A DNA stretch of 37,606 nucleotides from Lachnospiraceae bacterium (GTDB lineage Bacteria; Bacillota; Clostridia; Lachnospirales; Lachnospiraceae), in the NCBI GenBank assembly GCA_017627275.1, contig JAGAHC010000071.1, positions 1 through 37,606 of the forward strand, read 5' to 3'. Position 1 is the stretch's first letter. Every line of letters begins with the position of its first letter. A model generated the notes under the pieces. The model had not been told where the DNA came from. It worked only from the letters and a program-made list of their open reading frames with translations, and did not search any database. Positions 16,034-24,523 of this stretch are shown in pieces. The position numbers were made by a program, and so were the translations under genes.

Positions 16034-16062
16034 AGACAGGCTTTGCAGCCTGTCTTTTTTTT
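16034..16062 (+). terminator. Terminator of the small gene
   Basis: AGACAGGC and GCCTGTCT form a perfect eight-pair stem with a TTTGCA loop, followed by a run of T residues. A textbook intrinsic terminator, 23 bases after the stop. Confidence 0.9.
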
Positions 16063-16145
16063 GTATTTTGACTGGACACATTGTACTGAATGAAGGACAA
16101 TAGTGTACGGTTTTGAAAAAAGATTTTGAATCAGGAGGAAGTACC

Positions 16146-16397
16146 ATGCTCGAATTCAGATATGACACACAGCTCTTGATCGATGGCGAAGACCTGGACG
16201 AGGATGCCATCTACGATTACTTTGTGGAGAACTTTCAGGGAGATAGCTTACTGGCCGTCGGCGATGAGGATATGATCAAGATCCACTATCACACGAACGA
16301 GCCCTGGAAGGTGCTGGAGTACTGCGCGACGCTGGGCGAGATCTACGACATCGTCGTGGAGGACATGGACCGCCAGACAAGGGGTCTCAAGGGCTGA
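16146..16397 (+). CDS. Stand-alone FakA C-terminal-like domain protein
   Basis: An 83-residue protein resembling the last part of fatty acid kinase FakA (DAK2/DegV-associated kinase). EFRYDTQLLIDGEDLDEDAI matches the CTEFLI-type strand, GDSLLAVGDEDMIKIHYHTN matches the conserved GDSLVVVGDDDLVKVHVHTN, and VLEYCATLGEIYDIVVEDM matches the closing segment. The nucleotide-binding and DAK2 parts are absent, so it is not a kinase alone. The ATG at 16146 follows TCAGGAGGAAGTACC, a strong site, and the gene is bounded by terminators, so it looks like a deliberate single gene and not a remnant. A role in binding a FakB-type partner or as a regulator is inference. Confidence 0.8.
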   Translation: MLEFRYDTQLLIDGEDLDEDAIYDYFVENFQGDSLLAVGDEDMIKIHYHTNEPWKVLEYCATLGEIYDIVVEDMDRQTRGLKG

Positions 16398-16423
16398 ACA
16401 GCAATAATGTGACGGTTGCGAAG

Positions 16424-16456
16424 GAACCACTTTCCTCTGAGGAAAGTGGTTCTTTT
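16424..16456. terminator. Terminator, repeat family copy 2
   Basis: GAACCACTTTCC and GGAAAGTGGTTC form a 12-pair perfect stem with loop TCTGA, then TTTT. It separates the FakA-like gene from the convergent chromate transporter pair and can serve both. The bases GAAGGAACCAC at its start are shared with copies 3 and 4. Confidence 0.85.
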
Positions 16457-16460
16457 GAAA

Positions 16461-17024
16461 TTAGAAGTTGAATACGATCCCGACCACGGCCGAGAGCAGG
16501 AGGCAAAGGATCGGATGCACCTGCCACTTGCGCTGCAGGATGAAGATGATGACGGCAAGGAGGAGCGCCTTCCACAGGAAGAGATCCTGCAGGCGGTGCG
16601 TACTTGCAAAGACCGAAAGCTGTACCAGCGTGATCTTTGCCACGTTGACGCCGGCCGTCGTGATCATCGCGATCGAAGCGGGACGCAGTCCGTAGAAGGC
16701 CTTGTTCACGAGCGGGTTGTCGCGGAACTTCTCCAGAAAAGAAGCGATGACGAGAATGATCAGGAAGGACGGCAGCGCAAGGCCGAAGGTCGCCGTCAAA
16801 GCGCCTAGAATCCCTGCCGTTTTGAAACCGGTGTAGGTCGCCATATTGATACCGATGGCGCCGGGCGTCGATTCGGAAACGGCGATCATATCCGCGATGT
16901 CCGCATGGGTGATCCACCCCGTCTTATCGGAGATCTCGTAGAGGAAGGGAAGGGTCGCCAGACCGCCCCCGACGGAAAACAGCCCCGTCTTAAAGAATTC
17001 AAAAAACAGGCGAAGGAGGATCAT
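16461..17024 (-). CDS. Chromate transporter family protein, second half-size subunit
   Basis: A 187-residue membrane protein of the short-chain CHR family, with about six membrane segments. FFKTGLFSVGGGLATLPFL and AVSESTPGAIGINMATYTGF are family hallmarks. It follows the other half-size protein on the same strand with a four-base overlap, so the two are co-translated and probably form a heteromer. Despite the family name, the physiological substrate in anaerobes is uncertain. The ATG at 17024 follows GGCGAAGGAGGATC on the minus strand. Confidence 0.9.
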   Translation of the reverse strand: MILLRLFFEFFKTGLFSVGGGLATLPFLYEISDKTGWITHADIADMIAVSESTPGAIGINMATYTGFKTAGILGALTATFGLALPSFLIILVIASFLEKFRDNPLVNKAFYGLRPASIAMITTAGVNVAKITLVQLSVFASTHRLQDLFLWKALLLAVIIFILQRKWQVHPILCLLLSAVVGIVFNF

Positions 17025-17593
17025 GCCGCGCCCCCCTTCTTCTTTTCGTTCCCGTCTTTTCCGAAGAAAAGACCGAAGATCCCGGCCGCGATGACCAGGG
17101 CTGCCACGGGTACGGAAAACGGCAGCAGGGAGGAAAAGGCCGTGAGCACAAAGATCACAAGATATAACCCCAGGGTGGTTCTGTCGACGATGGACTTTTT
17201 CCACAGCTTCAGGACCGCCTGCAGGATCAGGATCAGGACGCAGACCCGGATGCCCGCGAAGGCGTGCTGCACCACGGGGAGGTGGGCGAAGTTGGAGAGA
17301 AAGGCCGCAATGAGGATGATCAGGATCACCGGCGCGGTCAGGAAACCGAGCAACGTCGCGATGGCGCCCGGGATGCCGCTTCTCTTCTTTCCGATAAAGG
17401 TGGAGACGTTGACTGCGATGACGCCGGGGGTGCACTGGCCGATGGCAAAGTAATCCGTGAGTTCATCCATCGTGGTCCAGTGGCGCGTATTCACCAGGTC
17501 TTTTTCCAGGATCGGCAGGAGCGCATACCCGCCGCCGAAGGCAACGCAGCCGATTCGCAAAAAGGCGATATAGAGTTCAACCAGTTCTTTCAT
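17021..17593 (-). CDS. Chromate transporter family protein, first half-size subunit
   Basis: A 190-residue membrane protein, the N-terminal half-size partner of the CHR pair: FLRIGCVAFGGGYALLPIL and FAIGQCTPGVIAVNVSTFIG are typical. It ends in a charged tail (GKDGNEKKKGGAA) and overlaps the next gene by four bases. Possible starts are ATG codons at 17602 and 17593. The second is chosen because the protein then begins MKELVELYIAF as in relatives and because the -10 element TGCTATAAT ends seven bases before it. No ribosome binding site is visible, so the transcript may be leaderless. Confidence 0.88.
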   Translation of the reverse strand: MKELVELYIAFLRIGCVAFGGGYALLPILEKDLVNTRHWTTMDELTDYFAIGQCTPGVIAVNVSTFIGKKRSGIPGAIATLLGFLTAPVILIILIAAFLSNFAHLPVVQHAFAGIRVCVLILILQAVLKLWKKSIVDRTTLGLYLVIFVLTAFSSLLPFSVPVAALVIAAGIFGLFFGKDGNEKKKGGAA

Positions 17594-17600
17594 AGGTGCC

Positions 17601-17609
17601 ATTATAGCA
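17601..17609 (-). promoter_or_regulatory. Extended -10 promoter of the chromate transporter pair
   Basis: On the minus strand TGCTATAAT (17609 down to 17601) is a near-perfect extended -10 element. Seven bases separate it from the ATG at 17593, which places transcription start at or next to that codon. Confidence 0.6.
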
Positions 17610-17644
17610 TAGCGGGAAAACAAAAAAGGGTGCATAATGTTGGC

Positions 17645-18274
17645 GTGAAATATTTTATTGCGGACTGTCATTTTTTCCATGACAAACTGAATACCGTGAT
17701 GGACCGCAGAGGGTTTGCGAACGCAGAAGAAATGAATGCCCACATGCTGGAGAAGTGGAACGCCAGGGTAAGGAGCACGGACGACGTGTTTATCCTGGGC
17801 GATCTTTCCGTGGGGAATGCCGAGCAGACGAATGCGCTCTTAAAGGAACTGAAGGGGAAGCTCTATCTGATCGAGGGCAACCACGACCGATTCTCGAAAA
17901 ATAAAAAGTTTGACGCATCCCGCTTTGAATGGATCAAACCGTATGCGGAGATGCGCGACCATAAACGCAAGCTCATCCTTTGCCACTACCCGATCGTGAA
18001 CTATAACAGGCAGTACCGCCTGGACGACAACGGAAAGCCGACGACCTACATGCTCTACGGGCATGTGCATGATACGCTGGACGAGCAGCTGATCGAGGAG
18101 TTTCAGGAGATGACGAGGCGAAGCGTCAAGACACTGTCGGACGGGAGCCATGTGCGGATCCCCTGTCAGATGCTGAACTGCTTTTGCATGTATTCGGATT
18201 ATACACCGTGGACGCTGAACGAATGGATCGCGTTCTGGGAGGAAAGATGGAACAATACATCGTTACGGGAATGA
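17645..18274 (+). CDS. Metallophosphoesterase, paralogue of the one at 14263
   Basis: A 209-residue calcineurin-like phosphoesterase with the same motif order as the 14263-14817 protein: FIADCHFFHD, FILGDLSVGN, IEGNHDRFS, LILCHYPIV and YGHVHD. It carries an extra segment of about 25 residues before the closing DYTPWTLNEWI. The start is taken as GTG at 17645, where homology to the paralogue begins; an earlier GTG at 17630 is possible. No good ribosome binding site is seen. The last 28 bases overlap the start of the copper ATPase gene, so the two are probably co-expressed. The substrate is unknown. Confidence 0.8.
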   Translation: MKYFIADCHFFHDKLNTVMDRRGFANAEEMNAHMLEKWNARVRSTDDVFILGDLSVGNAEQTNALLKELKGKLYLIEGNHDRFSKNKKFDASRFEWIKPYAEMRDHKRKLILCHYPIVNYNRQYRLDDNGKPTTYMLYGHVHDTLDEQLIEEFQEMTRRSVKTLSDGSHVRIPCQMLNCFCMYSDYTPWTLNEWIAFWEERWNNTSLRE

Positions 18275-20862
18275 GCTGCGCCGCCTGTCAGGCGCGCGTG
18301 GAGAAGGCGGTCGGGAAACTCCCGGGCGTCACAAACTGTTCGGTCTCACTGCTGACCAATTCCATGGGTGTGGAAGGGGAGGTCCGCTCCGAGGACATCA
18401 TCCGCGCCGTGGAGAACGCGGGTTACGGGGCGAGACTGAAAGAAGAGGGCACCGCGAAACCTGCCGCGGGAGGGGGAAGCCTTTCCGCGAAGATCGCCTT
18501 GGAAGAAGAGGCGCTGCAGGATAAGGAAACGCCGGTCCTGAAAAGGAGACTTGCCTGGTCGGCGGTTTTTCTCCTGCTCCTCATGTACTTTTCCATGGGC
18601 GTTCATATGTGGGGGTGGCCGGTCCCTTCCTTTATGAAAGGAAACCATGTGGCGATGGGGATGCTGCAGATGCTTTTGTCGGGCATCCTGATGGTCATCA
18701 ACCAGCGCTTTTTCGTGAGCGGCTTTAAGAGCCTCTTCCACGGCGCGCCCAACATGGACACGCTGATCGCGCTCGGCGCGAGCGCTGCTTTTCTTTACAG
18801 CACGGTCATGCTGTTTGCGATGTCCGCGGCGCAGGTAAACGGCGGGAGCGAAGCGGCCATGCCGTATATGAATGAGTTTTACTTTGAATCCGCCGGCATG
18901 ATCCTGACGCTGATCACGGTCGGCAAGATGCTGGAAGCCTATTCGAAGGGAAAGACGACCAATGCGCTCAAGAGCCTGATGAAGCTGGCGCCGAAGACGG
19001 CGCGGGTGATCAGGGGCGAAGAGGAAGTGGAGATCCCCGCCGACGAAGTGATGGTGGGCGACTTCTTCCTGGTGCGCCCCGGCGAGAGCATTCCGGTCGA
19101 CGGCGTCATCGAAGAGGGACATGCCGCCATCAATGAGGCGGCGCTGACGGGCGAGAGCATCCCGGTCGACAAGGAGACGGGCGATGCCGTCACGGCGGCG
19201 ACGCTCAATACCAGCGGATTTTTAAAATGCAGAGCGACCAGGGTCGGAGAAGATACGACACTCTCGAAGATCATTTCCATGGTGAGTGACGCCGCAGCAA
19301 CCAAGGCGCCTGTGGCAAAGCTTGCCGATACGATCTCCGGCTACTTCGTGCCCGCGGTCATCGCGATCGCTGCACTGACGATCGTGATCTGGCTCCTGCT
19401 CGGGAAGGGCACGGGCTTTGCCCTTGCCAGAGGAATCAGCGTGCTGGTCGTGTCCTGCCCCTGCGCGCTGGGACTGGCAACGCCGGTTGCCATCATGGTC
19501 GGCAACGGAGTCGGCGCCAAGAACGGGATTCTCTTTAAGACGGCGGAGGCCCTGCAGGAGACCGGAAATACGGAAGTCATTGCGCTCGACAAAACGGGAA
19601 CGATCACCGAGGGAGAACCGAAGGTGACGGACATCCTTCCCGCAAAGGGCGTTACGGAAGAAGAACTGCTGCGCCTTTCCGCGGCGCTGGAAGCAAAGAG
19701 CGAGCACCCGCTGGCAAAGGCGGTCCGCGCCTACGCGGAGGAGAACGGGATCCCCGTGGCACAAGTCGATGACTTTGAAGCGCTCCCGGGGAACGGCCTG
19801 ACGGCTGCGATGACAGATCCCGCGACGGGAACGTCGTGGAAGCTTTCCGGCGGGAACCTTCGTTTTATGCGGGAACAGGCAGCGGTGGAAGAGGCGCTTG
19901 TAAAGGAAGGGGAGCGGCTCTCCGCTTCCGGCAGGACGCCGTTATACTTTGCAAAAGACGATGTCTGTCTCGGGATCATTGCGGTGGCGGATACGCTGCG
20001 CGATGACAGCACACAGGCCATTGCGGAACTTAGGAAACTCGGCCTGTCGGTCGTCATGCTGACCGGCGACAACGCGAATACGGCAGCCGCGATCGGCAAA
20101 GAAGCGGGCGTGGAGGAAGTGATCTCAGACGTCCTTCCGGACGGAAAAGAAAGCGTGATCCGCGATCTCCAGGCGCGCGGCAAGACCGCCATGGTCGGCG
20201 ACGGCATCAATGACGCGCCCGCGCTCACAAGAGCTGACACCGGCATTGCCATCGGCGCGGGGACGGATGTCGCCGTGGAAGCGGGCGACGTGGTCCTGAT
20301 GAAGAACACGCTGCGAGACGTGCCGGCCGCCATCCGCCTGTCCAGACATACTTATAAGAACATTCTGGAGAACCTGTTCTGGGCGCTCATTTACAACACG
20401 CTCCTCATTCCGCTGGCAGCAGGGGTGTACGCGCACTGGGGCTACACGATGAACCCGATGTGGGGCGCGGCGGCCATGAGTCTGTCCAGTTTCTTCGTGG
20501 TGACGAACGCCCTTCGCCTGAACTTCCTTAATATCTATGACGGCAAAAACGACAGGCCGCAGAAGCGCTTTTTCAAGAAAAGGAAGAAAGACGGGACGGA
20601 AAGTGCTACAATGAATCGAACTCATCAACCGGAATCAACAGGAGAAACAACCATGGAAAAAACTATGAACATTGAAGGCATGATGTGTGCGCACTGCGAG
20701 GCGACCGTGAAAAAGGCGCTGGAAGAGATCGCGGGAGTGAAAAGCGCGGATGTGAGCCATGAAAAAGGCTGTGCCGTGGTGCACCTGAATGCGGACGTAG
20801 ACGATGCTGTTTTAAAGGAAGCAGTGGAAGCAAAAGACTACAAGGTAAAAGACATCGCGTAA
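18247..20862 (+). CDS. copA: Copper-exporting P-type ATPase with C-terminal CopZ-like domain
   Basis: Pumps Cu(I) out across the cytoplasmic membrane using ATP. The 871-residue protein has an N-terminal metal-binding domain with GMSCAAC (C11, C14), the transmembrane CPC motif (C404, C406), the phosphorylated DKTGT (D448), and GDGINDAP near residue 651. It does not stop after the last membrane segments. A basic linker (about residues 765-802) leads into a second metal-binding domain of 69 residues with GMMCAHC, the size and form of a free CopZ chaperone. The linker DNA contains an extended -10 box, a ribosome binding site and an ATG in frame (see 20653). The start at 18247 follows GGGAGGAAAG and lies within the previous gene's end. 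A DUF1858 gene and enolase follow. Confidence 0.95.
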   Translation: MEQYIVTGMSCAACQARVEKAVGKLPGVTNCSVSLLTNSMGVEGEVRSEDIIRAVENAGYGARLKEEGTAKPAAGGGSLSAKIALEEEALQDKETPVLKRRLAWSAVFLLLLMYFSMGVHMWGWPVPSFMKGNHVAMGMLQMLLSGILMVINQRFFVSGFKSLFHGAPNMDTLIALGASAAFLYSTVMLFAMSAAQVNGGSEAAMPYMNEFYFESAGMILTLITVGKMLEAYSKGKTTNALKSLMKLAPKTARVIRGEEEVEIPADEVMVGDFFLVRPGESIPVDGVIEEGHAAINEAALTGESIPVDKETGDAVTAATLNTSGFLKCRATRVGEDTTLSKIISMVSDAAATKAPVAKLADTISGYFVPAVIAIAALTIVIWLLLGKGTGFALARGISVLVVSCPCALGLATPVAIMVGNGVGAKNGILFKTAEALQETGNTEVIALDKTGTITEGEPKVTDILPAKGVTEEELLRLSAALEAKSEHPLAKAVRAYAEENGIPVAQVDDFEALPGNGLTAAMTDPATGTSWKLSGGNLRFMREQAAVEEALVKEGERLSASGRTPLYFAKDDVCLGIIAVADTLRDDSTQAIAELRKLGLSVVMLTGDNANTAAAIGKEAGVEEVISDVLPDGKESVIRDLQARGKTAMVGDGINDAPALTRADTGIAIGAGTDVAVEAGDVVLMKNTLRDVPAAIRLSRHTYKNILENLFWALIYNTLLIPLAAGVYAHWGYTMNPMWGAAAMSLSSFFVVTNALRLNFLNIYDGKNDRPQKRFFKKRKKDGTESATMNRTHQPESTGETTMEKTMNIEGMMCAHCEATVKKALEEIAGVKSADVSHEKGCAVVHLNADVDDAVLKEAVEAKDYKVKDIA
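20604..20612 (+). promoter_or_regulatory. Internal extended -10 in copA before the CopZ-like part
   Basis: TGCTACAAT lies in the linker between the ATPase body and the CopZ-like domain, about 40 bases before an in-frame ATG that has its own ribosome binding site. No good -35 box is present. Confidence 0.4.
20653..20862 (+). CDS. Possible independent CopZ-like chaperone nested in copA
   Basis: The last 69 codons of copA could also be made as a free copper chaperone. AACAGGAGAAACAACC, a normal ribosome binding site, stands directly before the ATG at 20653, in the same frame as copA. The product would be MEKTMNIEGMMCAHCEATVK onward, with the usual CxxC motif and normal CopZ length. An extended -10 box lies at 20604. 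Either the fusion is recent, through loss of a stop codon, or both products are made. This is inference from sequence signals. Confidence 0.5.
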   Translation: MEKTMNIEGMMCAHCEATVKKALEEIAGVKSADVSHEKGCAVVHLNADVDDAVLKEAVEAKDYKVKDIA

Positions 20863-20901
20863 ATTGTTTCCCGGAATCAAGATAAAGAAAGGAAGAACAC
20901 A

Positions 20902-21111
20902 ATGGCAGAACAGAATGTAATCAGTAAGGATATGGTCGTCGGAGACATCCTCCGCGAGCATCCGGAAGTCACGATGCCACTCATGAACATCGGCATGGGC
21001 TGCATTTCCTGCCCGTCTTCGCAGATGGAGACGCTGGGAGAAGCCTGCATGGTGCACGGGATGGATCCGGACGAAGTCGTCAACTGGCTGAACGCGACAC
21101 TGGCGGAGTAA
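20902..21111 (+). CDS. DUF1858 domain protein
   Basis: A 69-residue protein of the DUF1858 family, a small helical domain with a redox-type cysteine pair. DMVVGDILREHPEVTMPLMN is followed by GMGCISCPSS (C34, C37) and a third cysteine at C49. Such domains occur alone or fused to redox proteins; the biochemical role is not established. The ATG at 20902 follows AAAGAAAGGAAGAACACA. It lies 39 bases after the copper ATPase and 33 before enolase, with no terminator on either side. Confidence 0.9.
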   Translation: MAEQNVISKDMVVGDILREHPEVTMPLMNIGMGCISCPSSQMETLGEACMVHGMDPDEVVNWLNATLAE

Positions 21112-21117
21112 ACATAG

Positions 21118-22440
<1,323 letters not shown>

Positions 22441-22457
22441 TCAAGACAATGAAGGAA

Positions 22458-22492
22458 GGAACCACTATCCTCAGGGATAGTGGTTTTTTTTT
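22458..22492. terminator. Terminator, repeat family copy 3
   Basis: AACCACTATCC and GGATAGTGGTT form an 11-pair perfect stem with TCAG loop, followed by nine T residues. It ends enolase and, read the other way, also lies at the end of the convergent gene, whose stop codon overlaps the T-run. Confidence 0.9.
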
Positions 22493-22952
22493 AGATCAAT
22501 CCGAAGGACGCGCTGACGATGAGTCCGATGATGACGCCGATCACGGCGCCGGCGAAGACCTGCAGGGGCGTGTGCCCGATCAGTTCCTTCAGTTCGTCGG
22601 GTCCGGGGATCTCATTCCCCATTTTCTCAAAGAGGTCCATCATGGCGTTGAGGACCTTGGCCTGTTCTCCGGTCTCGCGGCGGACGCCGCGGGCATCGTA
22701 CATCACGATGAAGGCGAAGAAAAAGGCCATCGGGAATTCAAAGCCCGAGAATCCGTACCGCGTCGCGGCGATGACGACCAGGGCGCAGACCGTGGAGCTG
22801 TGGGAACTCGGCATGCCGCCGCTTCCGAAGAAACGCATGATGTCAAAGGTGCGGTTCACGGTAAGCTCAATGATGATCTTGAGCCCCTGCGCGATGAGCC
22901 AGGCAAGGGCGGGTCCAACAAACAGCGGATTGTGTAAAAGATCAGCAATCAT
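22491..22952 (-). CDS. Divergent PAP2 family protein (DUF212)
   Basis: A 153-residue membrane protein with about four membrane segments. FGSGGMPSSHSSTVCALVVI contains the histidine motif shared with PAP2-type phosphatases, and MYDARGVRRETGEQA is the second family signature. Bacterial DUF212 proteins such as YuiD are uncharacterised; phosphatase activity is suspected from the motif only. It lies 8 bases downstream of the dTDP-rhamnose gene on the same strand, so the two are probably co-transcribed. Confidence 0.93.
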   Translation of the reverse strand: MIADLLHNPLFVGPALAWLIAQGLKIIIELTVNRTFDIMRFFGSGGMPSSHSSTVCALVVIAATRYGFSGFEFPMAFFFAFIVMYDARGVRRETGEQAKVLNAMMDLFEKMGNEIPGPDELKELIGHTPLQVFAGAVIGVIIGLIVSASFGLI

Positions 22953-22960
22953 AACAAATC

Positions 22961-23812
22961 TTACTTCTTCAAATAGCGGGCGATGGCGTCCTGCCAGGGA
23001 GCAAAGGTATAGCTTCCCGTCAGGCGCAGCATATAGTTATCGAGAATGGAATAATGCGGACGGGGCGCCGAATCCGGATGCGCCGCCGCGTATTCTTCAC
23101 TGGTCACCGGGAGGACCCGGGTGTTCTTTCCCGCAAGGCGGAAGATCTCTTTGGTGAATTCGTACCAGTTGGTCGACCCCTCGCAGGTGGCATGGAATAG
23201 ACCGTAGTTCTCGGTCGGAAGGAGCGCGGCAATGGCGTTCGCGAGCTCCGTCGTGGAGGTGGGAGAGCCGAACTGGTCATTCACGACGCTCACCTCCTCG
23301 TGCGTTTCCGATAAGGAAAGCATGGTGCGCACGAAGTTTTTGCCTTCTCCGTAGAGCCAGGCGGTCCGCAGAATAAAATACCGCTCGGCAAAGGCTTTGA
23401 CAAACTCCTCGCCGGCAAGTTTCGTTTTGCCGTAGACGCTCTTCGGGCCGACGGGATCGAACTCGATGAGCGGTCTCTCGGAATCGCCCGGGAACACATA
23501 GTCCGTGGAAATATGGACGAGCTTTGCGCCGGCTTCCGTTGCCGCGATGGCAAGGTTTCTGGCGCCGATGGCATTGATCTTATAGCTTAGATCCACATCC
23601 TTTTCCTGCGCGTCGACCGCCGTGTACGCGGCACAGTTGATGATGGCGCAGGGCTTCACTTCTCTTGCAAGCGCAAGAACGGCATCCACGTTCGTGATGT
23701 CGAGTTCCTCGACATCGGTGTTGATAAGCGCGTATTCGGTGCTTCCTTCATAAAGCCGGTTCACGGCGGTGCCGAGCTGCCCGTGATAACCGGTGACGAT
23801 GATGTTTTTCAT
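22961..23812 (-). CDS. rfbD: dTDP-4-dehydrorhamnose reductase
   Basis: Last enzyme of dTDP-L-rhamnose synthesis, reducing dTDP-4-dehydrorhamnose with NAD(P)H for cell-surface polysaccharide. The 283-residue protein has the Rossmann motif VTGYHGQLGTAV at the N-terminus, NCAAYTAVDAQEKD, the catalytic STDYVF and the YGKTK pair (Y-x3-K), LRTAWLYGEGKNFV, and DQFGSPTSTTELA. The other rhamnose genes (rfbA, B, C) are not in the window, so the pathway is split. It shares the strand with the DUF212 gene and diverges from the Tad locus. Confidence 0.93.
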   Translation of the reverse strand: MKNIIVTGYHGQLGTAVNRLYEGSTEYALINTDVEELDITNVDAVLALAREVKPCAIINCAAYTAVDAQEKDVDLSYKINAIGARNLAIAATEAGAKLVHISTDYVFPGDSERPLIEFDPVGPKSVYGKTKLAGEEFVKAFAERYFILRTAWLYGEGKNFVRTMLSLSETHEEVSVVNDQFGSPTSTTELANAIAALLPTENYGLFHATCEGSTNWYEFTKEIFRLAGKNTRVLPVTSEEYAAAHPDSAPRPHYSILDNYMLRLTGSYTFAPWQDAIARYLKK

Positions 23813-23970
23813 AGGTTACCCCACATTTTCGATTCAAGTATTTCGCATTCCATTTTAGTACAGCATGCAGGAAAAGTCGATGAAAGGAGACGGAAAAGCA
23901 GGGGGATACACGAAAACCGTCTACGCGTTTTTCGTTGGATTTTCGGGACGCATCGGCATTTTCCGTTTTT

Positions 23971-24028
23971 CAATTGGCAAACCTGCCGAAAGTGATTCGG
24001 CATTTTTACCAATTGATTTTTCGGCAGG
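23971..24028. promoter_or_regulatory. Overlapping dyads over the Tad promoter
   Basis: CAATTGG (23971) with CCAATTG (24009), and inside it TGCCGAA (23984) with TTCGGCA (23996), share one centre and are separated by symmetrical six-base gaps. A second dyad pairs CCTGCCGAA (23982) with TTCGGCAGG (24020). TCGGCA occurs three times in direct orientation (23953, 23997, 24021). The right-hand arms overlap the -35 box of the Tad promoter, as expected for an operator; an RNA structure is unlikely because most lies upstream of the predicted start. Confidence 0.55.
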
Positions 24029-24041
24029 CACGAAAGATAAT
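24013..24041 (+). promoter_or_regulatory. Promoter of the Tad pilus operon
   Basis: TTGATT (24013-24018), exactly 17 bases, GATAAT (24036-24041). It is the best sigma-A match in the region and lies 70-80 bases before the first Tad gene. Confidence 0.6.
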
Positions 24042-24118
24042 ACGTCTTACCCTGTGAGGTCTTCGCAGGGCGGATGGATCTCATCCCATCCGAAAACTCC
24101 CGAAAGGAGGTACATCCT

Positions 24119-24523
24119 CTGTCTGCAGATAAAATCGCACTTGGCGTCTTTGCGCTGGGAGCGATGATGACTGATCTGAAGGAGGGGAAGATCTACAACC
24201 GGTGGACGATCCCCGCGGCATGCATTCTGCTCCTTCTTCGCCCGCCGCCGCGCGCGCTCCTGCCGGCACTTCTGATCGCGGCGATCCTCTGCCTTTTGCG
24301 CGCACTCGCGCCCGGCGATATCAAATACCTTCTGGCGGTATCAACCGCATTTTCATTCAAACCGTTCTGTGTTTTTCTTGTTTTATCTTTTGTGTTTTCC
24401 GGAATTGAGATCTTATTTCTTTACACGTTCTGTAAGCTGACTCGTAAAAAAATCCCGCGAAGGCTGCGCATGGCCGTACCGATGGGACTCAGCATCTTCT
24501 GTCATATCGGAGGAATCTATTGA
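24119..24523 (+). CDS. Prepilin peptidase-like protein (A24 family, first copy)
   Basis: A membrane protein of about 134 residues with the two aspartate motifs of TadV/CpaA-type aspartic peptidases: MMTDLKEGKIYNRW and LAPGDIKYLLAV (the GxGD-type motif as PGD). Such enzymes cleave the leader from Flp and TadE-like prepilins at the membrane. The start is unusual. The perfect site AAAGGAGG (24103-24110) is eight bases before a CTG codon at 24119, and no ATG, GTG or TTG follows it. The only ATG in frame (24074) has a poor site and would add 15 residues that include the ribosome binding site itself. A second prepilin peptidase is encoded later in the same operon. The stop overlaps the next start. 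Confidence 0.72.
   Translation: MSADKIALGVFALGAMMTDLKEGKIYNRWTIPAACILLLLRPPPRALLPALLIAAILCLLRALAPGDIKYLLAVSTAFSFKPFCVFLVLSFVFSGIEILFLYTFCKLTRKKIPRRLRMAVPMGLSIFCHIGGIY

Larger units (their letters stand above)
23813..24118. other. Intergenic region upstream of the Tad pilus operon
   Basis: About 300 bases with no convincing gene. It holds the divergent start of rfbD, a promoter for the Tad genes (24013-24041) and overlapping dyads (23971-24028). A short reading frame at 23865-24167 has no ribosome binding site and runs through the dyads, so it is not called. Confidence 0.6.

Noticed and set aside
23977-24028. GGCAAACC followed by GAAA resembles the start of a c-di-GMP-I riboswitch, which would suit a pilus locus.
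   Set aside because: The conserved GGACGCAAAGCC core and the receptor are absent, and most of the segment lies upstream of the predicted transcription start. The dyads explain it better as protein-binding DNA.
23865-24167. A 100-codon reading frame across the Tad promoter region.
   Set aside because: It runs through the dyads and promoter, has no ribosome binding site, and its product shows no recognisable pattern.
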